NCBI GenBank assembly: GCA_035638075.1 | Contig: DASRAU010000004.1 | Span: forward strand, 1 to 64,000 | Source: DASRAU01 sp035638075 | GTDB taxonomy: Bacteria; Acidobacteriota; Polarisedimenticolia; Gp22-AA2 | Direction of reading: 5' to 3' | Length of the DNA stretch: 64,000 nt | Part shown: piece after piece, positions 34,705 through 45,363 of the stretch | How positions within the stretch are numbered: position 1 is the stretch's first letter | How the letters are laid out: each line of letters starts with the position of its first letter | The notes under the pieces: model-generated | Database searches by the model: none | What the model was told of the DNA's origin: nothing | What the model saw: the letters and a program-made list of their open reading frames with translations, nothing else | Translations under genes and position numbers: made by a program

Positions 34705-35760
34705 ATGGCTGCCTTCGCGTCCCGATCCTTGGCTCGTGGTCTGTCGCGCTTCGGCCTGGCGCTCGCCTGCGGCGTCGCGCTTCACTTCGCCTCAGGATCG
34801 GCCGCCCTGGCCGTGGACTGCCCCCCGTGCGACGACGGCAACGTGTGCACCTTCGACTCGTGCGACACGGCCAGCGGGAGTTGTCGTCATGACCCGGCCG
34901 GCCGGATCCACTGCGACGATGGGAACGTCTGCACCCTGTTCGACGAGTGCGTCGGGACGACCTGCGCCCCCGGAACCCAGCAGATGAACTGCCAGGACGG
35001 CAATCCCTGCACGATCGACAGCTGCAACCCCGTGACCGGATGCGATCACTTCCTGATCGACTGCAACGACGACAACCCCTGCACCGACGACGTCTGCGGC
35101 GGGCTGCAATGCATCCATCTTTCCAACACGGCGCCGTGCGACGACGGCGCGGCCTGCTCGCAGGACGATCACTGCGTCGCCGGCGTGTGTACTGGAACGG
35201 GGTGTCCCTGCGAGGACCGGGACGGCGATGGCTTCGCGGCCTGCACGGCCACCTGCAATCCCAGCGGGCTCGTGTGCGGCGACTGCTCCGACAGCGACCT
35301 CACGATCCATCCTGGAGCCACCGACATCTGCGACGGGCGGGACAACGACTGTGACGGCATCGTGGACGACCCGGGCGGGACGGATTCCGATGGAGACGGG
35401 ATCGGCGACGCCTGCGACAACTGCCCGACCGTCCCGAACAACAACCAGGACATCTGCGCCTGCATGTTCTGCGGCATCACGAACCTCGAGGTGAATCGTT
35501 CCGCACAGGGAGGCGGCATCGTCCGGTGGCCTACCAACCACGAGATCGGCATCCTCGGGTTCTTCGTCGTCCAATACGACAAGGGCCAGCGCATCCAGCT
35601 GACGCCGGCCATCATCCCGTGCCAGCAGTGTGAGACGGGACTGGGAGCCGTCTATGCCGTGCCGATCGCGAAGCACAAGAGCGCGCAGGACATCTACGTC
35701 GAGCAGGTCAACACCAATGGCACGGTCCAGACGTTCGGCCCGGCCGTACGCAACTTTTAG
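34705..35760 (+). CDS. Secreted Cys-rich protein with calcium-binding repeats
   Basis: 351 residues. A long signal peptide (to about residue 36) is followed by at least five DDGN.CT-type Cys-rich repeats (about 38-185; for example CPPCDDGNVCTFDSCD), then DICDGRDNDCDGIVDD and the thrombospondin-3-like DSDGDGIGDACDNCPTVPNN. The last ~90 residues form a domain of the type found in exported proteins (IVRWPTNHEIGILGFFVVQY, a W.T..EI...GF pattern). The repeats resemble MopE and other metal-binding surface proteins. No membrane anchor is seen. It is transcribed divergently from iscR. Function unknown. Confidence 0.78.
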   Translation: MAAFASRSLARGLSRFGLALACGVALHFASGSAALAVDCPPCDDGNVCTFDSCDTASGSCRHDPAGRIHCDDGNVCTLFDECVGTTCAPGTQQMNCQDGNPCTIDSCNPVTGCDHFLIDCNDDNPCTDDVCGGLQCIHLSNTAPCDDGAACSQDDHCVAGVCTGTGCPCEDRDGDGFAACTATCNPSGLVCGDCSDSDLTIHPGATDICDGRDNDCDGIVDDPGGTDSDGDGIGDACDNCPTVPNNNQDICACMFCGITNLEVNRSAQGGGIVRWPTNHEIGILGFFVVQYDKGQRIQLTPAIIPCQQCETGLGAVYAVPIAKHKSAQDIYVEQVNTNGTVQTFGPAVRNF

Positions 35761-35786
35761 TGAGCGGGACGCACCCGGGTCCGGAT

Positions 35787-36707
35787 TTAGACGGCCGCCT
35801 CGCGCGTGTGCTTCTTGGCGTGATACGAGGAGCGGACGAGCGGCCCGGCCTCGACGTGCCGGAACCCGAGCGCCATCGCCTCATCGCGGATGGCTAGGAA
35901 CTCCTCGGGCGGGACGTAGCGGACCACCGGCAGGTGCTTCAGGGTCGGCCGCAGGTACTGGCCGATGGTGAGGATCTCGACGCCGGCGTCGCGCGCCGCG
36001 GCGAAGGTTTCGAGGAGCTCCTCGCGCCGCTCGCCGAGGCCGAGCATCAGGCCGGTCTTGATGAGGGGGCGCTCCGGCGTGCCGGGCACGGCCCCGGTCG
36101 CGCCGGCCGTGGCATCGCGTCGCTCCGCCGCCTCGCGGAGCAACGCGATCGAGCGTTCGAACTTCGAGCCCGGGCGGGCGTCCGGATAGAGGCGCGGCAC
36201 CGTCTCGAGGTTGTGGCTGAAAACGACCGGTCCCGCGGGGAGGATGCGGTCGACGGCGTCCGGGACGCCGCGGAAATCCGGCGTGAGCACCTCGACGCCG
36301 CACCCGGGGTTGCGCTCGCGCACGGCCCGGATGACCGCGGCGAAATGATCGGCGCCGCCGTCCGGCAAGTCATCCCGATCGACCGAGGTGACGACCGCAT
36401 GCTCGAGCCCGAGCCGCGCCACCGCCTCGGCGAGATGCGCCGGCTCGTCCGCATCGACGCCCTGGGGCCGGCCGGTGGTGACGGCGCAGAAGCCGCAGCG
36501 CCGGGTGCAGATCTCGCCGAGGATCATGAAGGTGGCCGTGCGATCCCCCCAGCATTCGTAGATGTTGGGGCAGCGCGCCTCTTCGCACACCGTGTTGAGG
36601 CGCAGGCCGCGCATCAGGCCGCGGACCTCCTGGTACTCCGTGCCGGTGGAGAGACGGATGCGCAGCCACGGCGGCTTCGGCTCGCGCACTTCCGTGCCGC
36701 AGGACAT
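35787..36707 (-). CDS. lipA: Lipoyl synthase
   Basis: Radical-SAM enzyme that inserts two sulfurs into octanoylated lipoyl domains; 306 residues. Both clusters are marked: auxiliary cluster cysteines 41, 46 and 52 (CEEARCPNIYEC) and radical-SAM cysteines 67, 71 and 74 (CTRRCGFC). The C-terminal RSSYHA, which supplies the serine ligand, is present. A short insert, DATAGATGAVPGTPE, lies near residue 200. ATG 36707 shares one base with the lipB stop. Confidence 0.96.
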   Translation of the reverse strand: MSCGTEVREPKPPWLRIRLSTGTEYQEVRGLMRGLRLNTVCEEARCPNIYECWGDRTATFMILGEICTRRCGFCAVTTGRPQGVDADEPAHLAEAVARLGLEHAVVTSVDRDDLPDGGADHFAAVIRAVRERNPGCGVEVLTPDFRGVPDAVDRILPAGPVVFSHNLETVPRLYPDARPGSKFERSIALLREAAERRDATAGATGAVPGTPERPLIKTGLMLGLGERREELLETFAAARDAGVEILTIGQYLRPTLKHLPVVRYVPPEEFLAIRDEAMALGFRHVEAGPLVRSSYHAKKHTREAAV

Positions 36708-37453
36708 CAGTGCCCCTCCGGAACGGCGGCCGCGTCGAGCGCCACCTCGCGGCCGAAGATCGAGGCGAACTCGGGGACGAAGCGGCGCGCGACCTCCTCG
36801 AGGTCGACCGGCCGGCCGAGCAGGCGCTGCATCGAGGTGACCCCGCGCGTCTTCAAACCGCACGGCACGATGAGGGAGAAGGCGTCGAGGTCGGTCGTCA
36901 CGTTCAGCGCGAAGCCGTGCGTCGTGACCCAGCGCGACAGGTGCACGCCGATGGCGGCGATCTTCGCCTCCCCCACCCAGACGCCGGTCGCGCCAGGCGA
37001 GCGGCCGGCCGTGATGCCGTAGGTGGCAAGCATCCGGATCAGCGCCTCCTCGAGGTCGCGCAGGTACCGACCGACATCGCGCCGGTCCGGGTTGAGGTCG
37101 AGGATCGGATAGCCGACGAGCTGGCCGGGGCCGTGATAGGTCACCTGGCCACCGCGATTCGTCTTCTCGACCGTCACGCCGAGGGCCGCCAGCCGCTCGG
37201 CCCCGGCAAGGACGTCCGCCTCCGCGGCGTTGCGGCCCAACGTGATGACCGGCGGGTGTTCGAGCAGGAGCAGGGTCTCGTCGGCCCTCGTCCCGGCGAA
37301 CTGCGCGTCCTTCAGGGCGCGCGACGCGCGCTCCTGCAGGGCCAGCGCCTCGCCGTACTCGATGCGGCCGAGCCAGCGCGCCTCGCAAAGGCGCCTCGCC
37401 GCGCGCGGCAGGGCGCGGGACGGAGGCTCGAAGTGCGGGGCGGTCGAGGCCAC
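36707..37453 (-). CDS. lipB: Octanoyltransferase LipB
   Basis: Transfers octanoate from ACP to lipoyl domains; 248 residues. Seen are GGQVTYHGPGQLVGYPILDL, the catalytic Lys in VGEAKIAAIGVHLSRWVTTHG and the catalytic Cys in IVPCGLKTRGVTSM. GTG 37453 follows the E2 stop by three bases. The N-terminal 25 residues before LGRIEYGEAL are an extension. Its place in the operon means the lipoylation enzymes are made together with their substrate E2. Confidence 0.95.
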   Translation of the reverse strand: MASTAPHFEPPSRALPRAARRLCEARWLGRIEYGEALALQERASRALKDAQFAGTRADETLLLLEHPPVITLGRNAAEADVLAGAERLAALGVTVEKTNRGGQVTYHGPGQLVGYPILDLNPDRRDVGRYLRDLEEALIRMLATYGITAGRSPGATGVWVGEAKIAAIGVHLSRWVTTHGFALNVTTDLDAFSLIVPCGLKTRGVTSMQRLLGRPVDLEEVARRFVPEFASIFGREVALDAAAVPEGH

Positions 37454-37456
37454 GAC

Positions 37457-38845
37457 TCAGGCGATGTCGGGGAAACGCGCTTCCTGGAGCGTTTCCTTCA
37501 CGTGCGACATGAACTGGGCCCCGACCGCGCCGTCGATCAGGCGGTGGTCGAACGACAGCGTCATGTAGCAGACATAGTGGATGGCGATGGCGTCATCCAC
37601 CACCACCGGCCGCTTGTCGATCGAACCGACCCCCATGATCGCCACCTGGGGCTGGTTGATGATCGGCGTCCCGAAGAGGGAGCCGAACCCTCCGGGGTTG
37701 GTGATGGTGAAGGTCCCCCCCTGCACCTCGTCCGGGGAGAGCTTCTTGCTCCGGGCGCGGTCGGCGAGATCGCGCACCGCCTTGGCGATCCCCGAAAGGC
37801 TGAGGTCGCCGGCGTTCCTGATCACCGGAACGATGAGCCCCCAGTCGAGCGCCACGGCGATGCCGATGTTGAGGTCCTTCTTGTAGACGATGTTGTCGCC
37901 GTCGATCGAGGAGTTGACGACCGGGAAGGCCTTGAGGGCCTCGACCGCGGCCCGCACCATGAACGCGGTCACGGTGAGGGGCGCGCCGTTGCGCTCCTCG
38001 AACGCCGCCTTGTGCTTCGCCCGCAGCTTCATCGTCGCCTGCATGTCGACTTCGGTCACCTGCGTGACGTGCGCCGAGGTCTCCTGCGACAGGATCATGT
38101 GCTCGGCGATCTTCTTGCGCATGTTCGTCATCGGGACGATCTCGACGCGTTCGCCGGGGGCGTACGCCGGCATGTGCGTCACCGGCCCGGGGGCGCGCTG
38201 CGTCGCTCCGCCGGCCGCACCACCGGACGCCGCGCCGGCGGAGGCGCCGCCGGAGTCGATCGCCGAGAGGATGTCCTTCTTGGTCACGCGTCCGCCGGAG
38301 CCGGTGCCCTGGAGGCGGCTGATGTCGACGTTCTGCTCCTCGGCGATTTTGCGGACGACAGGCGAGGAGCGGACCCGGCGGATCTCCTCCTCCGAGGCGC
38401 CGGCCGCGGCCATGGCCGCCGCCTTGGGGAACTCGGGCTTCCCGGAGGAAGCCGGCGCGGGCTGGGCCTGGGGCCGGGACGCGGGCGGCGCCTTGGGGCT
38501 CGGAGCGCCGTCGGCCTGGGCCGCGGGCGCCTTCGCCGGTGCTGCGGGCGCGGACGACTCCTTCGCCGGAGCGGCCGGGGCCTGCGACGCGGTCGCCGTG
38601 GCCGAGCCGTCGGTCTCGATGAGGGCCACGACGGTGTTGATCGGCACCGTCTGCCCCTCCTGCACCTTCACCTCCGCCAGCACGCCGGCCGAGGGGGATG
38701 GAATCTCGGCGTCCACCTTGTCGGTCGAAATCTCGAAGATGGGCTCGTCCCGGGAGACCTTCTCCCCCGGCTTCTTGAGCCACTTGGTCAGCGTCCCTTC
38801 GGCGATGCTCTCCCCCATCTGGGGCATGATGACGTCCACACGCAT
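37457..38845 (-). CDS. 2-oxoacid dehydrogenase E2, dihydrolipoyl acyltransferase
   Basis: 462 residues. One lipoyl domain (1-80) with Lys43 in ISTDKVDAEI, a long Ala/Pro linker (80-155), an E3/E1-binding domain about 158-198 (SSPVVRKIAEEQNVD), a second Gly/Ala linker, and the catalytic CAT domain 230-462 with SFDHRLIDGAVGAQF near the C-terminus. The E1 alpha/beta pairing and the LNIGIAVALDWGLIVPVI region place it with branched-chain or heterotetrameric pyruvate dehydrogenases; PDH and BCKDH cannot be told apart here. Confidence 0.93.
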   Translation of the reverse strand: MRVDVIMPQMGESIAEGTLTKWLKKPGEKVSRDEPIFEISTDKVDAEIPSPSAGVLAEVKVQEGQTVPINTVVALIETDGSATATASQAPAAPAKESSAPAAPAKAPAAQADGAPSPKAPPASRPQAQPAPASSGKPEFPKAAAMAAAGASEEEIRRVRSSPVVRKIAEEQNVDISRLQGTGSGGRVTKKDILSAIDSGGASAGAASGGAAGGATQRAPGPVTHMPAYAPGERVEIVPMTNMRKKIAEHMILSQETSAHVTQVTEVDMQATMKLRAKHKAAFEERNGAPLTVTAFMVRAAVEALKAFPVVNSSIDGDNIVYKKDLNIGIAVALDWGLIVPVIRNAGDLSLSGIAKAVRDLADRARSKKLSPDEVQGGTFTITNPGGFGSLFGTPIINQPQVAIMGVGSIDKRPVVVDDAIAIHYVCYMTLSFDHRLIDGAVGAQFMSHVKETLQEARFPDIA

Positions 38846-38890
38846 CCTTGACTCCTTGTGGCCGAACTCAGGGCCCTTTTGTGTCGAGGC

Positions 38891-39865
38891 TCAGTAGGCT
38901 ACCAACTTGCGGGCCGCGTCCGCAATCTTCACGGCGTTGGGCAGAAAGAAGTCCTCGAGCGGCGCGCTGTACGGGACCGGCGTATCGGGAGCCGTCACCC
39001 GCAGCACCGGGCCGTCGAGATGGTCGAAGGCCTCCTCGTTGATCGTCGCGGCGATCTCCCCGGCGATGCCGCCGGTGCGCGTGTCCTCGTGCACCACCAT
39101 CACCTTGCCGGTCTTGCGCGCGCTCGCGACGATGGTCTCACGGTCGAGGGGCAGGAGCGAGCGCAGGTCGATGACCTCCGCCTTCGCGCCCCGTTCCTTC
39201 TCGAGGGTCGCGGCCGCCTCCAGGCACGGGTAGAGCATCGCGCCGTAGGTGACGATGGTCAGGTCGGTCCCTTCCCGCCGGACCGCCGCCTTGCCGAGCG
39301 GAACCACGAAGTCGTCTTTCGGCAGGTCCTCCTTGATGCGCCGGTAGAGGAACTTGTGCTCGAGGTAGATGACCGGGTCGTCGTCGCGGATGGACGCCTT
39401 GAGGAGCCCCTTGGCGTCGTAGGCAGTCGCCGGCGCCACGACCTTGAGCCCGGGGGTGTGCACGAAATACATCTCCGGGTTCTGGGAATGGAACGGCCCA
39501 CCGCGCACCCCGCCCCCGCACGGACCGCGCACCACCATCGGCACGCCGGCGCCCCAGCGGTAGCGGTTCTTGGCCGCGAAGTTGGTGAGCTGGTCGAAAG
39601 CACACGAGATGAAGTCGATGAACTGCATCTCGGCGACCGGCCGCATCCCCATGAGGGCCGCGCCGATGGCGGCCCCGACGATGGCGCCTTCGGAGATCGG
39701 CGTGTCGATGACCCGCGTTTCGCCGAACTTCTGGAGCATCCCCTCGGTCACCTTGAAGGCGCCGCCGTAGGCGCCGATGTCCTCGCCGAGGACGAAGACG
39801 CTGGGGTCCTTCTCCATCTCCTCCCAGATCGCCTGGCGGATCGCCTCGAGATAGGTCGTGGTCAT
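38891..39865 (-). CDS. 2-oxoacid dehydrogenase E1 component, beta subunit
   Basis: 324 residues, transketolase-like pyrimidine-binding plus C-terminal domains. Seen are VLGEDIGAYGGAFKVTEGM, ISEGAIVGAAIGAALMGMRP, VRGPCGGGVRGGPFHSQNPE and LRSLLPLDRETIVASARKTG, as in PDH/BCKDH E1 beta. ATG 39865 overlaps the E1 alpha stop (ATGA). E2 follows after a 45-base gap. Confidence 0.94.
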   Translation of the reverse strand: MTTTYLEAIRQAIWEEMEKDPSVFVLGEDIGAYGGAFKVTEGMLQKFGETRVIDTPISEGAIVGAAIGAALMGMRPVAEMQFIDFISCAFDQLTNFAAKNRYRWGAGVPMVVRGPCGGGVRGGPFHSQNPEMYFVHTPGLKVVAPATAYDAKGLLKASIRDDDPVIYLEHKFLYRRIKEDLPKDDFVVPLGKAAVRREGTDLTIVTYGAMLYPCLEAAATLEKERGAKAEVIDLRSLLPLDRETIVASARKTGKVMVVHEDTRTGGIAGEIAATINEEAFDHLDGPVLRVTAPDTPVPYSAPLEDFFLPNAVKIADAARKLVAY

Positions 39866-40984
39866 GCAGCCGGCCACCAGGGGGCTTCGTATCCTTCTTC
39901 TTTATAGACGCCCTTGAGGGTCTCCTCCGGGGAGGGCGGCGGGCACTTCTCGGCGGCGTCGGCCGCGGCGTCGAGCTCGGGGGCGATGGCCTCGGCGGTG
40001 GCGCGCAGTGTGTCGGGCGTGGCGTGCCCCGAGGCCACGAGGAAGCGCTCGTAGCGCTCCAGCGGGTCCCGCTTCGCCCAGGCCTCGAGCAGGGCCTTCG
40101 GCACGTAGCGCATGTCGTCGTGCTGCGCGTGCCCCTGCATGCGCAGGCAGCGGGTTTCGAGGAGCGTGGCCCCTTCGCCGCGCCGGCCGCGCTGGACGGC
40201 GCGCTGCGTCGCGGCGTACACGGCGAGCACGTCGGTGCCGTCGACCGACTCCGACGCGACGCCGTAGGCAGGACCCCGCTCGGCGATCGAGGCGACGCGG
40301 AACTGCCTGTCGCACGTGGTCGAGTAGGCGTAGCCGTTGTTCTCGACGACGAGGATGAACGGCAGCTTCAGGACCGCCGCGAAGTTGAGCCCTTCGTGGA
40401 AGTAGCCCGTGGAGGTCGCTCCATCGCCGACATAGGTCAACGAGCAGCGGTGCGCCTCTCCGCGCAACCGCGCCGCGAGGGCTGCCCCGGCCATGACCGG
40501 GACGAGGGTCCCGAGATGGCTGATCGGCCCGATGATCGAGAGCCTCTCGACGTTGCCGAAGTGCAGGGTCCCGTCCTTGCCGTGCGTCGGCGACTCGTAG
40601 CGCCCCATGTACTGCTGGAAGAAATCCAGCGGCGTCACGCCGCGCACCAGCATCGAGCCGATGTTGCGGATCATCGGCGCGAGCAGATCGTCCGGCGCGA
40701 GGGCGTACGCGGTGCCGACCGAGATCGCCTCCTGCCCGAGGCTGCTGTAGAGGCCGCCGCTGATGCGTCCCTGGCGGTACAGCGCCGTCAGCTTGTCCTC
40801 GAGCATCCGGTTGAGCCGCATGAAGCGGTGGATCTCGAGCAACTGCGCCCGGCTCAGCCCCGGATTCACGAGAGGACGATCGGGCGGCGGCATCATCCCC
40901 TTGGGGATTCCCGCCCCCTTCGCCCCGGGTCGCCGGACCCGGCCGGAGGCCGCGGGCTTCTTCGTCGTGGCGGCCGGCACGAGT

Positions 40985-41007
<23 letters not shown>
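39862..41007 (-). CDS. 2-oxoacid dehydrogenase E1 component, alpha subunit
   Basis: ThDP-binding subunit, 381 residues. The ThDP motif is VGDGATSTGYFHEGLNFA to VENNGYAYST. SSLGQEAISVGTAYAL and QGHAQHDDMRYVP mark the substrate channel. The first ~35 residues are a Lys/Arg/Pro-rich extension, so the true start may be further in. The gene begins inside the last 23 bases of lpd, showing tight coupling. Confidence 0.93.
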
Positions 41008-42388
<1,381 letters not shown>

Positions 42389-42432
42389 ACGTCCCTCCAC
42401 AGCGAAGGCTTCCTTGGCGGGAATGGGCGCGG

Positions 42433-42441
42433 ATTCTAGCA
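42433..42441 (-). promoter_or_regulatory. Extended -10 promoter for the lpd-E1-E2-lipB-lipA operon
   Basis: TGCTAGAAT on the minus strand; the expected leader to the lpd GTG is about 38 nt and includes GGAGGG. No good -35, as expected for an extended -10. Confidence 0.5.
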
Positions 42442-42445
42442 CGGA

Positions 42446-42463
42446 CGCCCGCGGCGGCGGGCG
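42446..42463 (-). terminator. GC hairpin after the aminotransferase gene
   Basis: CGCCCGC/GCGGGCG, seven-base stem with a four-base loop, between the aminotransferase stop (42497) and the lpd promoter. A long C-run adjoins but there is no T-tract, so termination is uncertain. Confidence 0.35.
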
Positions 42464-42496
42464 CCCCCCCGCCGGCCGGATCGGGTCGTCATCCGC

Positions 42497-43633
42497 TCAG
42501 CGGGCGGCGGCCCGGAGCAGGCGATCGATGTCGTCGGTGGTGTTGTAGATGTTCGGGGAGACGCGGATGAGGTTGGCGCGCAGGCTGACCAGGACGCCGG
42601 CATCCACGAGGCGGCGCCAGACGCGGCGCGTGGCGTCCATGCTCTCGGCCTCGAGCCCCAGGATGGTCGAGCGGCGCTCGAAGGCGAGGTCCGAGGCGGC
42701 CTTGAGCACGGTCGACCCCAGCCCCAGGATCAGCCGGTCGAGCAGGCGCATCGTGTGCGCCTCGACCGTCGAGATGCGCACCCGGGCCAAAAACTCCATC
42801 GAGGCCGCGAACCCGCCGAGGTTGAGGAACGACGCCCGCTGCGGCGAATCGAAGCGGCACGCCCCTTCACGGAAGCGCAGCGCGTAGTCGAAGGGTCGGT
42901 TGAGCTGCGCGCCGCCTTCCACGGTCTGCCAGTTCACCACCGCCACGCGCATCCGGTCGAGAACGCGCGGCGAGACGTAGGTCAGCCCGGTGCCGTACGG
43001 CCCGAAGAGCCACTTGTAGCCGCTGACGGCGAGGACGTCGACCGGATGGTCGGCCACCCGGTAGTCGATACCGCCGATCGCCTGCGAGCCGTCGACGATG
43101 AGGAACACTCCGCGCTCGCGGCAGGCCTCGCCGAGCGCGTCGAGATCGATGCGGTAGCCGGTGGCGAAGGCGACCAGGCTCACCGCCACGGCCCGGGTCT
43201 TCGGAGTGAAGGCGGCGATGTAGTCGGCGGCCGAAACGTGCCGGCCCGTTCCGGGGGTGACGAAGCGGACGCTGACTCCCGCCGGCGCGAGGTTCAGGAA
43301 CGGCAGGACGACCGCCGGGAACTCTCCCTGCCCGATGAGCACCTCTTCGCCTGCGCGCAGCGGCAGGCCGAGGGCGGCGGCGTTGAGGCCGTGCGAGGCG
43401 CCCGACCCGAAGGTGATGCTCGAGGGATGACAGCCGAGGAGGCGCGCGGCGGCGAGGGCCGCCCGCTCCGGTTGGCGCTCGAAGAGCTCCGGGTCGATCT
43501 CCTCCGGGTGCTCCTTCAGGCGCAGCTGGCGCTGGATCTCCTCGGAGACTTCGCGCGGGAAGGGGCCCTGGGCAGCGCAGTCGAGGTACGCCCGCCCGCC
43601 GAAATCGGAGAAATGCCGCTTCCAGTCGTTCAT
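42497..43633 (-). CDS. Class V aminotransferase-fold PLP enzyme
   Basis: 378 residues, NifS-like fold. The PLP Lys lies in AVSGYKWLFGPYGTGLTYVS and its partner Asp in VFLIVDGSQAIGGIDY. AYLDCAAQGPFPREV and FGSGASHGLNAAALGLPL are typical of the CsdA/kynureninase/isopenicillin-epimerase groups. No active-site Cys of the IscS/SufS kind is seen near the C-terminus, which argues against desulfurase activity. Substrate unknown. It is transcribed divergently from thyX. Confidence 0.82.
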   Translation of the reverse strand: MNDWKRHFSDFGGRAYLDCAAQGPFPREVSEEIQRQLRLKEHPEEIDPELFERQPERAALAAARLLGCHPSSITFGSGASHGLNAAALGLPLRAGEEVLIGQGEFPAVVLPFLNLAPAGVSVRFVTPGTGRHVSAADYIAAFTPKTRAVAVSLVAFATGYRIDLDALGEACRERGVFLIVDGSQAIGGIDYRVADHPVDVLAVSGYKWLFGPYGTGLTYVSPRVLDRMRVAVVNWQTVEGGAQLNRPFDYALRFREGACRFDSPQRASFLNLGGFAASMEFLARVRISTVEAHTMRLLDRLILGLGSTVLKAASDLAFERRSTILGLEAESMDATRRVWRRLVDAGVLVSLRANLIRVSPNIYNTTDDIDRLLRAAAR

Positions 43634-43718
43634 CCCGGAAATCCGCGAGCGGGATCCTACACTCAGCGCTCCACAAGGAGCCCGGTCCGCACTCCCGCCG
43701 CGCCGCGAAACCGCGGGC

Positions 43719-43724
43719 TATAAT
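43719..43724 (+). promoter_or_regulatory. -10 box of thyX
   Basis: Perfect TATAAT ending 10 bases before the thyX ATG, with no Shine-Dalgarno between and no -35. Expected leader about 4 nt. Confidence 0.55.
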
Positions 43725-43734
43725 CCGGCCCACG

Positions 43735-45360
43735 ATGTCGAGCACGATCCCGGTCCCCCGGAACGAACCGAGCTTCCTCTCGCCGCCCCCCGAGGTGACG
43801 ATCACCAACGCCTTCGCGCGCCCGTTCGACAACGTGGTGGCGACGGCGCGCACCTGCTACTCGTCCGGCGGGATCATCACCGACGAGCAGATCCTCGGCG
43901 GCCCGGGCGTGCCGGAGGAGGAGCGCGAGGAGCGCGCGCGCCGGCGGGACGCCCTGGCCCGCGACCTGTACCAGGCGGGGCACCATACGACGCTGCAGCA
44001 CGCGCACTTCCAGTTCGCACTCAGCAACGTCAGCCGCCAGGTCATCTGGTCGTTCCTGCACAGCCACCCGTTCTACAACTCCGAGCAGGTCAGCCAGCGC
44101 TACGTCACCGTCAAGCCGGGCAACTACGCCATCCCGCCGCTCGAGGGGCCGGCCCTCTCCATCTACCAGGAGACCATCGGGAAGCAGCAGCAGGCGTACG
44201 ACGACCTGTGCCGTTTGCTGCAGGGGCCGGCGAGCGCGGCGTATTACGACCGCTATCCGTCGCGCCGGCGCAAGGACGCGCAGTGGAACAAGGAGATCAG
44301 GAAGAAGGCGCAGGAGGTCGCGCGCTACGTCCTGCCCGTCGCCACCTTCGCCTACCTCTACCACACCATCAACGGCATCACGCTGCTGCGCTACTGGCGC
44401 GCCTGCCGGCAGTACGACGCGCCGCTCGAGCAGCGCCTGCTCGTCGGCCGCATGGTGGAGGAGCTCCTGCGTCTCGACCCCGCTTACCGCGCCGTGCTCG
44501 AGGAGCCGATTGCCGAGGACGACCTGCCGGAGCAGCGGGCCGCCCGCGAGTTCCTGGACGGCCCCGACGACGCCTCGCGGGTGCGCCGCTTCCGCGAGGA
44601 GTTCGACGCGCCGCTCGGCGGCCGCACTTCGCTTCTCGTCGATTACCCGGCGAAGAACGAGGACACGCTGGCGCAGGCGGTGCGCGAGGTGCTCGGTCTG
44701 CCGCGCGAGCGGTTGTCGGACGACGCCGCCATCGACCGGGTCCTCGACCCTTCGCAGAATCGCTACCTCGGCGAGGCGCTCAACCTGACGACCCTCTCCA
44801 AGCTGTCGCGCGCCATGGCGCACGTCCACTACACCTTCCGCAAGAAGATGAGCCACGCCGGGGACTCGCAGAACCAGCGCCACCGCACGACTCCGGCGTC
44901 GCGGCCGATCCTCGAGGCGCAGATCGGCGGCGATCCCGACTTCGAGACGCCGACGCTGGTTCTGACCGACGACGCCTGCGCCCGCCGCTACCGGGAGGCG
45001 ATGGAGATCGCCTGGGACGGCGTGCGGCGCCTGCGGGCGCTCGGGACCCCGGCGGAATCGGCGCTGTACCTTCTGCCGAACGCCGTGTCGATCCGCTTCA
45101 CCGAGTCGGCGAGCCTGCTCGACCTGCGGCACAAACACGCCATGCGCCTCTGCTACAACGCCCAGGAGGAGATCTGGCGCGCCTCGCTCGACGAGGCGCT
45201 GCAGATCCGCGCGGTGCACCCGCGCATCGGCCGCTGGCTCCTGCCTCCCTGCACGCTGCGGCAGGGCGCCGGCCTGACGCCCGTCTGCCCGGAGGGGCGG
45301 CGCTACTGCGGCGAGCGCGTCTGGACGTACGACATCGAGGAGTATCGCCGGGTCATCTGA
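43735..45360 (+). CDS. thyX: Tandem-domain ThyX-like flavin-dependent thymidylate synthase
   Basis: 541 residues, about twice a normal ThyX. Domain 1 (about 20-260) carries HSHPFYNSEQVSQRY at 109-123: the RHR half of the ThyX signature is degenerate (S-H-P) while SxRY is intact. Domain 2 (about 300-541) carries RHRTTPASR at 382-390: RHR is intact but the SxRY half is missing. ThyX transfers a methyl from methylene-THF to dUMP through FAD. The two domains may build one hybrid active site, or the protein may be a related enzyme. The leaderless-type start is supported by TATAAT 10 bases upstream. Confidence 0.8.
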   Translation: MSSTIPVPRNEPSFLSPPPEVTITNAFARPFDNVVATARTCYSSGGIITDEQILGGPGVPEEEREERARRRDALARDLYQAGHHTTLQHAHFQFALSNVSRQVIWSFLHSHPFYNSEQVSQRYVTVKPGNYAIPPLEGPALSIYQETIGKQQQAYDDLCRLLQGPASAAYYDRYPSRRRKDAQWNKEIRKKAQEVARYVLPVATFAYLYHTINGITLLRYWRACRQYDAPLEQRLLVGRMVEELLRLDPAYRAVLEEPIAEDDLPEQRAAREFLDGPDDASRVRRFREEFDAPLGGRTSLLVDYPAKNEDTLAQAVREVLGLPRERLSDDAAIDRVLDPSQNRYLGEALNLTTLSKLSRAMAHVHYTFRKKMSHAGDSQNQRHRTTPASRPILEAQIGGDPDFETPTLVLTDDACARRYREAMEIAWDGVRRLRALGTPAESALYLLPNAVSIRFTESASLLDLRHKHAMRLCYNAQEEIWRASLDEALQIRAVHPRIGRWLLPPCTLRQGAGLTPVCPEGRRYCGERVWTYDIEEYRRVI

Positions 45361-45363
45361 TCC

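Noticed and set aside
42497..43633. A second cysteine desulfurase
   Set aside because: The class V fold is present, but no active-site Cys like Cys328 of IscS is seen near the C-terminus.
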